Positions 35,387 through 45,345 of a DNA stretch of 64,000 bases are shown here, in pieces (position 1 is the first letter of the stretch; each line of letters begins with the position of its first letter). The position numbers were made by a program, and so were the translations under genes. The stretch is from DASQYE01 sp035940775 (GTDB lineage Bacteria; Acidobacteriota; Blastocatellia; Pyrinomonadales; Pyrinomonadaceae). The notes beneath the pieces are model-generated. The model was not told the DNA's origin, did no database searches, and saw only the letters and a program-made list of their open reading frames with translations. The DNA is taken from contig DASZEN010000016.1 in the NCBI GenBank assembly GCA_035940775.1, positions 1-64,000 of the forward strand, written 5' to 3'.

Positions 35387-36916
35387 TTAGGCTGCTGCGA
35401 TCTGGCGTGCACGCTCGATGGCTTCCTCGATTGTGCCGACGAGGTAGAAAGCCTGCTCGGGCAGATCGTCGTGCTTGCCGTCGATGATTTCGCGGAAGCC
35501 TTTGATAGTATCTTCGAGCTTGACGTACTTGCCTTCGAGTCCCGTGAATTGCGCGGCGACAAAGAAGGGCTGCGAGAAAAAGCGCTGAATCTTGCGCGCG
35601 CGCGAGACGACCTGCTTATCTTCGTCCGACAATTCGTCAAGCCCGAGGATGGCGATGATGTCCTGCAAATCCTTGTAGCGTTGAAGGATTTGCTTCACGT
35701 CCTGCGCCGTCCTGTAATGCTCATCGCCGACGATGCGCGGGTCAAGGATGCGCGAAGAAGAGGCGAGCGGATCGACCGCAGGGTAAATCCCAAGCTCTAC
35801 GATCTGGCGCGAGAGCGCGGTGACGGCGTCAAGGTGCGCGAAGGTGGTGGCGGGCGCCGGGTCTGTGTAATCGTCGGCCGGAACGTAGACGGCCTGGATC
35901 GAAGTGATCGCACCCGTCTTGGTCGAGGTGATGCGCTCCTGCATCTCGCCCATCTCGGTCGCAAGGTTCGGCTGGTAGCCCACGGCCGAAGGCATACGGC
36001 CCAAAAGCGCGGAGACCTCGGAACCCGCCTGCGTGAAGCGGAAGATGTTGTCTATGAAGAGAAGCACGTCCAGGCCCTGATCGCGGAAATACTCGGCGAC
36101 CGTCAGGCCCGAGAGCGCGACGCGCAGGCGCGCGCCCGGCGGCTCCGTCATCTGCCCGTAGATGAGCGCCACCTTCGATTCCTCCAGGGCCTGCATGTCA
36201 ACCTTGGACATGTCGAACGCGCCGGTCTCTTCCAGATTCTTGTAGAAGCCCTCGCCGAAGTTTATGACCTTGGATTCGACCATCTCGCGCAGCAGGTCGT
36301 TGCCCTCGCGCGTGCGCTCGCCGACGCCCGCGAAGACCGAGAAGCCGGAGCGCGCCTTGGCGATGTTGTTAATCAGCTCCATGATGAGCACGGTCTTGCC
36401 GACGCCAGCGCCGCCGAACAGACCGATCTTGCCGCCGCGCAGGAAGGGCTGAATAAGGTCTATGACCTTGATGCCGGTCTCGAACATCTGCAACTCGGTC
36501 GCCTGCTCGTCAAAGTCCGGCGCGTGGCGGTGAATCGGGTAGCGCGTCGCGGCCTTCACGTCGCCCAGGTTATCGACCGGCTCGCCGATGACGTTGAGCA
36601 CGCGCCCGAGCGTGCCTTCGCCGACGGGGACGGTGATCGGGCCGCCCGTGTCGATGGCCTTCATGCCGCGCACCATGCCGTCCGTGGGCAGCATCGAGAC
36701 GGCGCGGACGCGGCCTTCGCCGAGGTGCTGCTGTACTTCGCAGATGACATCGATGGGCGCGGGCACGTCGAATCCCTCGGACGTGACGCGCAGGGCCTCG
36801 TAGATCGGCGGCAGGTGTCCCTCTTCAAACTCTACGTCAACGACGGGGCCGATAATCTGCACGACGCGGCCCACGTGATGACCGTCCGAACTCGCGTTTC
36901 CATAAGACGTAACCAT
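35387..36916 (-). CDS. atpD: F1F0 ATP synthase beta subunit
   Basis: 509 residues. Walker A GGAGVGKTV, the ALVYGQM-like ALIYGQMTEPPGAR, and Walker B with LLFIDNIFRFTQAGSE. The catalytic Glu sits in GERTREGND. It is about 30-40 residues longer than common beta subunits, in part from a longer N-terminus. It makes ATP in the F1 head. GAGGAG lies about 15 nt before the ATG. A run of about 1.6 kb on the opposite strand is open only by chance, a shadow of this gene. Confidence 0.97.
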   Translation of the reverse strand: MVTSYGNASSDGHHVGRVVQIIGPVVDVEFEEGHLPPIYEALRVTSEGFDVPAPIDVICEVQQHLGEGRVRAVSMLPTDGMVRGMKAIDTGGPITVPVGEGTLGRVLNVIGEPVDNLGDVKAATRYPIHRHAPDFDEQATELQMFETGIKVIDLIQPFLRGGKIGLFGGAGVGKTVLIMELINNIAKARSGFSVFAGVGERTREGNDLLREMVESKVINFGEGFYKNLEETGAFDMSKVDMQALEESKVALIYGQMTEPPGARLRVALSGLTVAEYFRDQGLDVLLFIDNIFRFTQAGSEVSALLGRMPSAVGYQPNLATEMGEMQERITSTKTGAITSIQAVYVPADDYTDPAPATTFAHLDAVTALSRQIVELGIYPAVDPLASSSRILDPRIVGDEHYRTAQDVKQILQRYKDLQDIIAILGLDELSDEDKQVVSRARKIQRFFSQPFFVAAQFTGLEGKYVKLEDTIKGFREIIDGKHDDLPEQAFYLVGTIEEAIERARQIAAA

Positions 36917-37044
36917 AGTTTATTAAACAGCTCCTCTAATTAAGCCCATTAAGGCGAAAGTGTTGGCGGGTTTAAAAGCCTGACAAGATAACATATCGCT
37001 TACTCGTAATCAAAGAGCATCACATGCGGAATACGTCCGTGAGA

Positions 37045-37695
37045 TCAAGCCTGGTGAAAGTGCAACAGCAGTTCGGAGATTGAGTCCAGGTAGATGTCCG
37101 GCCCCGCGCTCAGGAGGTGTTTGCTGGTGGGATAGGAGCTGCGGACGGCGACCGTGTGGACGCGCGCTCTTTTCCCCATATGGATGTCTTCGGGCGCGTC
37201 GCCGACGTAGGAGCATTCTTCAGGGCAGGAGCCAATGAGTCGCATCGCCTGTTCGAGGCCCTCCGGGTGCGGCTTTTTGTTGACGATGTGTTCGTTACAG
37301 ACGACGACCTGAAACACACTCGTGAGCCCGAGCCCCGAAAGCTCGCGCGTGACGCGGCAGTGGCTTCCGCTGGTGACGATGCCGAGCCTGTAGCCCCTTT
37401 TGTGAAGCTCTATGACGGTTTCGCGTGCGCCCTCTACGAGTCGCGCAGGGGCTTCCCCGTAATGATGTATCCACAACTCGTCGGCCCTCTGCCACTGTTC
37501 GCGCGGAAGGCGGAGCGTCTCGTACATCGTGTACCAGTTCGGGGAATAGTTGGCCTCGTAGAACTCCTGCGTAAAAGCGAAGCCAAGCTCGTCGAGGCTT
37601 TTTTGAAAGGCCGTAAAGCCGTCGAGCGCGGAGTCGTTGAGCGTTCCGTCCCAGTCGAAGAGAAGGGTATTGATGGGGGCGGTCGTGTCGGTCAT
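37045..37695 (-). CDS. HAD-family phosphatase (phosphoglycolate phosphatase/PpaX-like)
   Basis: 216 residues. Motif I DWDGTLND near 14-21, motif II GIVTSGSH, the Lys of motif III in NKKPHPEGL, and motif IV YVGDAPEDI. The cap is of the helical C1 type. It resembles pyrophosphatase PpaX and phosphoglycolate phosphatases; substrate not determined. It starts 27 nt after the 88-residue conserved protein gene, so the two are probably one transcript. It is 128 nt upstream of atpD. Confidence 0.88.
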   Translation of the reverse strand: MTDTTAPINTLLFDWDGTLNDSALDGFTAFQKSLDELGFAFTQEFYEANYSPNWYTMYETLRLPREQWQRADELWIHHYGEAPARLVEGARETVIELHKRGYRLGIVTSGSHCRVTRELSGLGLTSVFQVVVCNEHIVNKKPHPEGLEQAMRLIGSCPEECSYVGDAPEDIHMGKRARVHTVAVRSSYPTSKHLLSAGPDIYLDSISELLLHFHQA

Positions 37696-37722
37696 CTCAG
37701 AGGAGCGGGGTTTTCTGTCGGG

Positions 37723-37989
37723 TCACTCGCTTTCGTCAATGCGAATCTTCATGCGGCGAAGAGTACGCATATCCTCGTCCGTCAGCTCCAGCGTCGCGTT
37801 CGTCTGCATCTCGCCGTCTTCATCCTGCGGACGCAGGCCGATCTCCAGGCGCAGCGTCAACTCCATCTCGTATCCGGCCTCGCGCAGACGCTCTATCGCC
37901 TGGGCCACCTGAGTAGAGTTCTCGACCGCCGCGTTGATGGCTGAGCCCAGCTCCTGCACGATTTCTTTGGCTTCGTCGTTGATATCCAA
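37723..37989 (-). CDS. conserved small protein, 88 aa, unknown function
   Basis: An acidic soluble protein. N-terminal helix with a hydrophobic heptad pattern (residues 5-38), then beta-type residues (MELTLRLEIGL) and a C-terminal helix (LTDEDMRTLRRMKI). No signal peptide and no Cys. TTG start at 37989. It precedes the HAD phosphatase gene on the minus strand. I do not recognise the family. Confidence 0.6.
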   Translation of the reverse strand: MDINDEAKEIVQELGSAINAAVENSTQVAQAIERLREAGYEMELTLRLEIGLRPQDEDGEMQTNATLELTDEDMRTLRRMKIRIDESE

Positions 37990-38203
37990 AATAGACTCGA
38001 CGCTCTCCCGGCCGATAAAAATCCGGCTCGCTAATCTTGTACGGCCCTGATGCTAAGCGACGCGCACCCGGGCGGTCAACCATTCGAGGGGCCGCAGACG
38101 AGCCGGAATTGCGACCCCGTCGCGCACTATGTTAGGCTTTCGACCACTTCAGCGAAACGCCGAAACGCGCGACCTCCTAATTTTTGAAGAGGGCCTTAGC
38201 CGT

Positions 38204-39814
38204 ATGACGACGAAAACCAGCGCCGAGCGTCGCGAGCGCTTCGAGACATCTTCCGCCATCGAGCTGCCCAACGATTTCAATCCGTCGAACACCGAGCCGG
38301 TTGATTACGAGCGGAACCTGGGTGCGCCGGGCGAGTATCCATACACGCGCGGCATCAGGCGCAATATGTATCGCGGGCGTTTGTGGACGATGCGCCAATA
38401 TGCCGGTTACGCGACGGCCGAGGAATCGAACGCGCGTTACAAGTACCTTCTGGCGCAGGGGACGACGGGCCTTTCGGTCGCCTTCGATCTCCCGACGCAG
38501 ATCGGTCTCGATTCGGACGACCCGCTCGCCATAGGCGAAGTCGGCAAGGTGGGCGTCGCCATAGACTCACTTGAGGACATGCAGCGACTCCTCGAAGGCA
38601 TTCCGCTCGACAGCGTCTCGACCTCGATGACGATCAACGCGACCGCTTCGACGCTGCTGTGTCTTTATCTGGCCGTCGCCAGAAAACAGGGTGTCACCTT
38701 CGAGCGGGTCAACGGCACGATCCAGAACGATATTCTGAAGGAGTACATCGCGCGCGGCACATATATTTACCCGCCCGCGCCGTCGCTCCGGCTCGTCACG
38801 GATACGTTCTCATTCTGCGCGCGCGAAGTCCCGAACTGGAATATGATCTCGATCAGCGGCTATCACATACGCGAGGCGGGCGCGACCGCCGTGCAGGAAG
38901 TCGCCTTCACCCTGGCGGACGCCATCGCCTACGTCGAGGCCGCGCTCGCCGCCGGGCTCGAAGTCGACGAGTTCGCGCCGCGTCTCTCCTTCTTCTTCAA
39001 CGCGCACAATAATCTTCTGGAAGAGATAGCCAAGTTTCGCGCCGCGCGCCGTCTCTGGGCGCGCATCATGCGCGAGCGCTTTCATGCACGCGACCCGCGC
39101 TCGATGATGCTCAGGTTTCACACCCAGACGGCTGGCTCCACCCTGACCGCGCAGCAGCCCGAGGTCAACGTCGTTCGCACTACGATACAGGCGCTCGCGG
39201 CCGTGCTCGGCGGAACTCAATCGCTGCACACGAACGCCCTGGACGAGGCGCTGGCGCTGCCTACGGAGTCGGCGGCGCGCGTGGCGCTTCGCACGCAACA
39301 GGTCATCGCGCACGAAGCGGGCGTGGCCGACACGGTTGACCCGCTCGCGGGCTCGTACGCCATCGAACATCTGACGAGCGAGATAGAGCGCCGCGCCGAA
39401 GCGTATCTTGAGAAGATAGACGCGATGGGCGGGGTGTTGCGCGCCATCGAGGCCGGTTACGTTCAGCGCGAGATACAGGAGGCCGCCTACCAGTATCAAC
39501 GCGCCGTCGAACGAGGCGAATCGGTCATCGTCGGCGTCAATCGTTTTCAGTCCGAGCAGGAAATGGCCATGCCTCTGCTGCGCGTTGACCCGTCGATAGA
39601 ACAGGCCCAGGTCGAGCGCCTGCGCGCACTGCGCGCACGCCGCGACAACCAGCGGGTTGAAGTCGCGCTCATCGGATTGGAGGAGGCCGCGCGCGGAACG
39701 GAAAACCTGCTGCCGCGCATACTCGCGTGCGTCGAAGCCTACGCGACCGTCGGCGAGATCAGCCATCGCCTGCGCCGCGTCTGGGGCGAATACCGCGAAG
39801 CCCTGACGCTGTAA
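38204..39814 (+). CDS. methylmalonyl-CoA mutase family, large (alpha) subunit without B12 domain
   Basis: 536 residues forming only the acyl-CoA-binding TIM barrel: PGEYPYTRGI, WTMRQYAGYATAEESN, GLSVAFDLPTQIGLDSD, FFNAHNNLLEEIAKFRAARRLW, GGTQSLHTNALDEA. The C-terminal cobalamin domain (DxHxxG) is missing, so a separate B12-binding partner must exist outside the window. Tyr in RQYAG favours methylmalonyl-CoA, but related isobutyryl- or ethylmalonyl-CoA mutases cannot be excluded. ATG 38204 follows GAAGAGGG; an upstream ATG at 38129 lacks support. With the biotin carboxylase pair it suggests propionyl-CoA use. Confidence 0.88.
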   Translation: MTTKTSAERRERFETSSAIELPNDFNPSNTEPVDYERNLGAPGEYPYTRGIRRNMYRGRLWTMRQYAGYATAEESNARYKYLLAQGTTGLSVAFDLPTQIGLDSDDPLAIGEVGKVGVAIDSLEDMQRLLEGIPLDSVSTSMTINATASTLLCLYLAVARKQGVTFERVNGTIQNDILKEYIARGTYIYPPAPSLRLVTDTFSFCAREVPNWNMISISGYHIREAGATAVQEVAFTLADAIAYVEAALAAGLEVDEFAPRLSFFFNAHNNLLEEIAKFRAARRLWARIMRERFHARDPRSMMLRFHTQTAGSTLTAQQPEVNVVRTTIQALAAVLGGTQSLHTNALDEALALPTESAARVALRTQQVIAHEAGVADTVDPLAGSYAIEHLTSEIERRAEAYLEKIDAMGGVLRAIEAGYVQREIQEAAYQYQRAVERGESVIVGVNRFQSEQEMAMPLLRVDPSIEQAQVERLRALRARRDNQRVEVALIGLEEAARGTENLLPRILACVEAYATVGEISHRLRRVWGEYREALTL

Positions 39815-40037
39815 CAGTTGGTTGATGAAATGCTCGCCATCCTAAAATACTCGCCTCTGATGCTGTAATTTCTTCAAGCCCTCTTTGTTCATCACGAAAA
39901 CGGAGGCGCAATCAGTAAAGCCCTCACAAATCGCCCCGGTCGAACGTCTCTTTATAGAAGGAGAAACTCTTTCGACGGCACGGAGGCGTGGATTGCGTCC
40001 CCGTGCGGATGACATTGAAGCTATAAGGAGAAAACAG

Positions 40038-40265
40038 ATGCCAACTCTCTCAAGCAACTCTAACACCACGTGGGACAAGAACAAGGTCAAATCGGTGAGC
40101 TTTGATTGGGCTGATAAGAGGAATCCCGGCACGGGAAAAGTTAGCGTCAAGCTCGGCGACGCGGCGCGGAGTTATGATGTTCCCCAGACCTCCGTTGCTG
40201 TCGATAACCAGGCCGGTTCGCTCACCAATAACACCACCAAGACGATCAGCTACACCTTGTCTTAG
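40038..40265 (+). CDS. small protein of unknown function, 75 aa
   Basis: Begins MPTLSSNSNTTWDKN, with AAGGAG 7 nt before the ATG. The frame is open upstream to 39885, but that part has a different, Arg-rich character and a worse start. The body is rich in Ser, Thr, Asn, Lys and alternates as beta strands (KVKSVSFDW, GKVSVKLGD, TKTISYTLS), so it may be a small all-beta protein. No signal peptide, no Cys. It is monocistronic, followed by a terminator at 40419. No family recognised. Confidence 0.6.
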   Translation: MPTLSSNSNTTWDKNKVKSVSFDWADKRNPGTGKVSVKLGDAARSYDVPQTSVAVDNQAGSLTNNTTKTISYTLS

Positions 40266-40418
40266 CGGCTTCGAGCAGGGGCCGGTTCAGAAGGGCCGGA
40301 GCCTTCTTGCGAGCGCGTCCTGAATGGGCCATGCCGGGCGGGTCATTGCCCGCGGCTGTCCCCGTGGTAAAAGGACGAGGGCGGGATAGTTTTCAATCAA
40401 GACCGGGCTTTAATCGAA

Positions 40419-40462
40419 GGCCGCCGGGTTGAGCTAGTGCTCGTCCCGGCGGTCTTGCTTTC
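40419..40462 (+). terminator. hairpin terminator after the 75-aa gene
   Basis: GGCCGCCGGG (40419-40428) pairs with CCCGGCGGTC (40445-40454) at nine of ten positions, the odd one being G-U; the right arm is followed by a T-rich stretch. It sits ahead of the deacetylase gene start. Confidence 0.55.
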
Positions 40463-40529
40463 AATAGACAAATGTAAGCTGTTATTCTATCCGGCCCGGT
40501 TTGGGATTCACACGGAGGCGGCTTCAGGC

Positions 40530-41471
40530 ATGAACCGTAGAGATTTCATAAAAGCGCTCACAGTGGGCGGCCTCTCGCTTTCCATGAGCGAGCTTGCTCC
40601 GGCCCGCGGCGAAGACGCGCCGCAGGTGGCGATCACGATGGATGATTTCAACTGGGGCGATACGGTGCGCATGACTGCCGAGGAGCGCAATCGTGCGCTG
40701 CTCTCGGCGTTGCGCGAGCATTCGCGTCTGAAGATAGCATTGTTCGTCGCCGGAAAGTATGTCGATAACGAGAAGGGCAAACGCCTCCTGCGCGATTGGG
40801 ACAGGGCCGGTCACATCATCGCCAACCATTCCTATTCGCATCTCTACTACAATTCGGCGCGCACAAGCTTCGACACATACTCGCAGGATATCCTTCGCGG
40901 CGAGGCCGTGCTTAAGGATTTCGAGCATTTCAAGAAGCTCTATCGCTTTCCCTTCCTGAAGGAGGGAAACACCCTTGAGAAGCGCGATAAGCTTAGAGCG
41001 TTTCTGAAGGAGCGCGGCTACAAAATCGGCCACGTTACCATAGACGCCTCCGACTGGTACGTTGATGATCGGATGCAAAAGCGGCTCAAGGCGGAACGGG
41101 CCGCCGATCTCTCTCCCTACAGAGATTATTATTTGAAACATATCTGGGAACGGGCGACCTTTTATGACGGGCTTTCGAGAAAAGTCCTCGGCCGCAGCGT
41201 CCGTCACACCTTGCTCGTCCATTACAATCTATTGAATGCTCTATTCCTAGGCGACCTGCTCCGCATGTTCGAGAGCAAAGGGTGGAGGGTGATCGACGCC
41301 GGGCGGGCATTTGAAGACCCCGTCTTTGCGTCGGCTCCGAATATCATGCCCGCCGGGGAAAGCATTATCTGGGCGCTGGCGAAGGAGACCGGGCGCTTCG
41401 ATGAGCTGCTGCGCTATCCCGGCGAAGACGGCGATTACGAGAAAGAGCAGATGGACAGGCTCGGCTTATAA
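40530..41471 (+). CDS. polysaccharide deacetylase (NodB homology), Tat-exported
   Basis: 313 residues. The N-terminus MNRRDFIKALTVGG is a twin-arginine signal, implying export of a folded, metal-loaded enzyme. The NodB core has ITMDDFNW (catalytic and metal Asp) and NHSYSH (the HxxxH-type zinc pair). Family members deacetylate chitin-like, peptidoglycan or other N-acetylated glycans. GGAGG lies 11 nt before the ATG at 40530; an earlier in-frame start at 40437 would bury the Tat motif. The VanZ-like gene follows 87 nt later. Confidence 0.88.
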   Translation: MNRRDFIKALTVGGLSLSMSELAPARGEDAPQVAITMDDFNWGDTVRMTAEERNRALLSALREHSRLKIALFVAGKYVDNEKGKRLLRDWDRAGHIIANHSYSHLYYNSARTSFDTYSQDILRGEAVLKDFEHFKKLYRFPFLKEGNTLEKRDKLRAFLKERGYKIGHVTIDASDWYVDDRMQKRLKAERAADLSPYRDYYLKHIWERATFYDGLSRKVLGRSVRHTLLVHYNLLNALFLGDLLRMFESKGWRVIDAGRAFEDPVFASAPNIMPAGESIIWALAKETGRFDELLRYPGEDGDYEKEQMDRLGL

Positions 41472-41558
41472 TGCGCGTCTGAGCAAAAGCGCCCGCGCGA
41501 CTCGGCCGGTGGCCTCCTTGAAGGTATGCGATTCTTCATGAGATCGGGTTGAAAGCAG

Positions 41559-41954
41559 ATGAAATGGTTGACCGCCATCTATCTTTTCATACTGGGCCTG
41601 ATAGTCTTTCTGGCAGACCAGAGGGAGTACCAGCCGCTTTTCCGGCGCGTCCGCGAGATGCCTTACGGTGATAAGCTGGGCCACCTCGTACTGATGGGCC
41701 TGTTCTCCTTTCTACTGAACACGGCGCTCGAATGCAGGACTCTGAGAATCCTGAAAATAGAGTTGTTGAGGGGCAGCCTTATCGTCGCGCTCGTCGTCAC
41801 GCTCGAAGAGTTCTCGCAGTTGTTCATACGCTATAGAAGCTTTGATCCGGTCGATCTGCTGTTCGATTACCTGGGGATATTCTCCTTCGGACTGCTCGCG
41901 TATCATTTGAAGAGGAGACGACGATACCGCGCCGGAGCGCATCCGCAACTCTGA
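41559..41954 (+). CDS. VanZ-like membrane protein
   Basis: 131 residues with three or four hydrophobic helices (about 4-20, 42-58, 70-88, 103-118). Motifs DKLGHLVLMGLFSFLL and LEEFSQLFIRYRSFDPVDLLFDYLGI are characteristic of the VanZ/phosphotransbutyrylase-like membrane family. Function is unknown beyond an association with envelope traits such as teicoplanin resistance in the founding member. The basic tail RRRRYRAG is cytoplasmic. Probably cotranscribed with the deacetylase gene. Confidence 0.82.
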   Translation: MKWLTAIYLFILGLIVFLADQREYQPLFRRVREMPYGDKLGHLVLMGLFSFLLNTALECRTLRILKIELLRGSLIVALVVTLEEFSQLFIRYRSFDPVDLLFDYLGIFSFGLLAYHLKRRRRYRAGAHPQL

Positions 41955-42024
41955 GGCTTGAGCTTTGCCGCCGCGCTCGCCGTTCCCCAGCATTTCGCAT
42001 ACAATTCCGGCAAGCTACTGAGTT

Positions 42025-43056
<1,032 letters not shown>

Positions 43057-43130
43057 GATTTCAGAATCCGAGCTTTAGAGGGTTTGAAATCCGAGGTTGA
43101 AGACAACTTTAGAGGGCTTCGGAAAAGGAA

Positions 43131-44255
43131 GTGGACTCTGACCAGGAACTGAATTTCGATCTCCGACCGGGAGGAGCCGCGAGCGCGCCCGACCGCGAAG
43201 CTGCGGCTGCTGCTGCCGGTCGCACCGCTGCGGAGCGAGCGACGAGCGCAGAAGATGTGGGTGCGCCAGCCGCCGCCGCCGCAGAGCTTGTGCGCGTGCG
43301 CCGTCTCGTCAAGCACTTCACGGCCGAGGGCAGCGACGACCGCGTGCGTGCCGTTGACGGCGTCACCTTTGAGATTCTGAGCGGCGAAACCCTGGGGCTC
43401 GTCGGCGAATCCGGCTGCGGGAAATCCACTGTCGGGCGCTGCCTGCTGCGGTTGATCGAGCCCACGTCAGGCGAGATTAGTTTCGACGGCCGCGACGTGC
43501 TCGCGATGGGACGCCGCGAGCTGAGAGAGTTGCGCCAGCAGATGCAGATCATCTTTCAAGACCCCTACGCGTCTCTGAACCCGCGCCTGAGCGTACGCGA
43601 CATAGTGTCGGAGCCGCTGGTCATTCACGGGATCGGAAACAAGGAGGAGAGGCGCGAGCGCGTCGCCGAACTGCTCAGGAAAGTCGGCCTCGATCCCGAT
43701 TATATGAATCGTTACCCGCATGAGTTTTCGGGCGGGCAGCGCCAGAGAATCGGAGTCGCGCGCGCTCTGGCGCTCAGGCCGAAGCTGATCGTCGCGGATG
43801 AGCCGGTCTCGGCCCTCGATGTCTCCGTGCAGGCGCAGGTCGTCAACCTGCTGCAAGACTTGCAGCACGAGTTCGGGCTGACCTACCTGTTCATCTCTCA
43901 CGGGCTGGCCGTCGTCGAGCACATCTCGACGCGCGTCGCCGTGATGTATCTGGGGCGCATCGTAGAGGTTGCGAGCGCAGCCGAACTCTACGCGCGCCCG
44001 CTTCATCCTTACACGCAGGCGTTGCTGTCGGCGATACCCATCCCAGACCCGCGACGAAGGCGCGAGCGTATAGTGCTCGAAGGCGACGTGCCGACGCCCA
44101 TCAATCCGCCGTCGGGCTGCCGCTTTCGCACGCGCTGCCCGGCGGCCATCGCAGAGTGCGCGCAGATCGATCCTGACCTGCGCGAGATATCTTCGGGCCA
44201 CACGGTCGCCTGCATACGCGTTCCGGGCTGGACGGATGCGCCGACCGCCGCCTGA
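43131..44255 (+). CDS. oligopeptide/dipeptide ABC transporter ATP-binding protein (OppF/DppF type)
   Basis: 374 residues. Walker A GESGCGKSTVG, Q-loop FQDPYASLNPR, signature FSGGQRQRIGVARAL, Walker B LIVADEPVSALD, and C-terminal CRFRTRCPAAIAEC. The first 50 residues are an unusual Ala-rich stretch; the GTG at 43131 is the only long start and has a poor ribosome-binding site, so translation may begin further in, at a GTG near 43257. It forms a heterodimer with the upstream OppD-type subunit, 74 nt away. Confidence 0.92.
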   Translation: MDSDQELNFDLRPGGAASAPDREAAAAAAGRTAAERATSAEDVGAPAAAAAELVRVRRLVKHFTAEGSDDRVRAVDGVTFEILSGETLGLVGESGCGKSTVGRCLLRLIEPTSGEISFDGRDVLAMGRRELRELRQQMQIIFQDPYASLNPRLSVRDIVSEPLVIHGIGNKEERRERVAELLRKVGLDPDYMNRYPHEFSGGQRQRIGVARALALRPKLIVADEPVSALDVSVQAQVVNLLQDLQHEFGLTYLFISHGLAVVEHISTRVAVMYLGRIVEVASAAELYARPLHPYTQALLSAIPIPDPRRRRERIVLEGDVPTPINPPSGCRFRTRCPAAIAECAQIDPDLREISSGHTVACIRVPGWTDAPTAA

Positions 44256-44341
44256 GTTGATATTCTGAAGGCTGTTCTCTGTGGCTGCTCTATCTTTGAC
44301 TATCGCCGATCATCTTTATCTACGGAAAGGAGTCTCCCCCA

Positions 44342-45283
44342 ATGCGTCGTCTCGTCGGCATAGCGATTTTCGTCGTCGGGCTTGTGCTGATGGTCTGCGG
44401 AGTGACTCGCCTTGTGCCGGGCGTCACTTCGACGGGCGCGTTTGCGATGTTCGTCGGCCTGCTGGTGTTCGGCCTGAGCTTCATCAGGCCGCATGAGGCC
44501 GGGGAAGGAGCGCCGCCGCCGCTCTCGCCTGCGGAAAGAATCGCGGGCGTCTTTTACGAACCGGCGCGGGTCTTTCAAAACCTACGCTATCATCCGCGTT
44601 GGCTCGCAGCCTTTCTGGTCATCGCCATCTGCGGCATCAGCTTCGGCATCCCGGGCATCCTCTACAACGTCGCCTTCACACAGCGCGTGACGCCCGAAGT
44701 CATTGCGACCGCGACCATCGACAAGGTGATCGAGAGCGGGTGGATACCGCCCGATAAAGCGCCGTTGATGAGAGAGCAGGCGATAGAGATGGCCAGGTCT
44801 CCGGCCGTCAGGGTGACCACGCCGCTCAATCAGGTCGGCACGCTCTTTATTATTATGCTGATCGTGGCGGCGCTCTACCTGCTCGCCGTGATCGCCTTCG
44901 GCGGACGTATCGACTACTGGCAGGCGTTGTCGGTCGTGACCTACGCATCGCTGCCGACGGCCCTGATCCAGGGTCTCCTGAGTCTGCTGCTGCTGTATCT
45001 AAAGTCGCCCGACGATCTTGACCCGATCAAGGGCCAGCGCGGACTGGCGCGACTCGATCTGGGCCTGCTTTTCTCTGCGGCCGAACACCCATATCTATAC
45101 GTCGCCGGAAATATGATCGGTGTGATTTCGCTTTACGGGCTATGGCTGACGGCGACCGGTTTGCGTCATACGAGCGAGCGCCTGAGCACCACGACCGCCT
45201 GGATTATCGCGCTCATACTCTGGGCCATAGGGCTGCTGCTCGCGCTCGCGTCCGCTGCCATCTTCCCAAGCTTCGTGTCCTAA
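44342..45283 (+). CDS. Yip1-family integral membrane protein
   Basis: 313 residues with seven or eight hydrophobic segments. Two are near the N-terminus (5-25, 32-50), followed by a soluble stretch with the Yip1-type sequence RIAGVFYEPARVFQNLRYHPRWLAAFL, then helices near 97-112, 165-190, 200-222, 245-270 and 285-310. Function is unknown; bacterial Yip1 proteins are membrane-bound and often sit beside transport genes. AAAGGAG lies about 9 nt before the ATG. It converges on the exporter operon. Confidence 0.8.
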   Translation: MRRLVGIAIFVVGLVLMVCGVTRLVPGVTSTGAFAMFVGLLVFGLSFIRPHEAGEGAPPPLSPAERIAGVFYEPARVFQNLRYHPRWLAAFLVIAICGISFGIPGILYNVAFTQRVTPEVIATATIDKVIESGWIPPDKAPLMREQAIEMARSPAVRVTTPLNQVGTLFIIMLIVAALYLLAVIAFGGRIDYWQALSVVTYASLPTALIQGLLSLLLLYLKSPDDLDPIKGQRGLARLDLGLLFSAAEHPYLYVAGNMIGVISLYGLWLTATGLRHTSERLSTTTAWIIALILWAIGLLLALASAAIFPSFVS

Positions 45284-45298
45284 GAGGAGCGAAAGTCA

Positions 45299-45335
45299 GA
45301 GGCCAGTTAAAAACCATCCTCGATCAACTGACCTC
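45299..45335. terminator. hairpin between the Yip1 gene and the exporter operon
   Basis: GAGGCCAGTT (45299-45308) pairs with AACTGACCTC (45326-45335) with one mismatch, in a 62-nt convergent gap, and is followed on the plus strand by CTTTTTATT. Confidence 0.5.
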
Positions 45336-45345
45336 CCGGCGCTTT

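Noticed and set aside
35321..36943. 540-codon open frame on the plus strand
   Set aside because: It is the antisense shadow of atpD, whose motifs are unmistakable; its Arg/Asp/Leu-rich translation has no recognisable fold.
38129..38203. Upstream ATG for the mutase gene
   Set aside because: Adds 25 residues not expected for the family; ATG 38204 has a nearby GAAGAGGG.
39885..40037. N-terminal extension of the 75-residue protein
   Set aside because: Open but Arg-rich and unlike the rest; the AAGGAG before 40038 marks the likely start.
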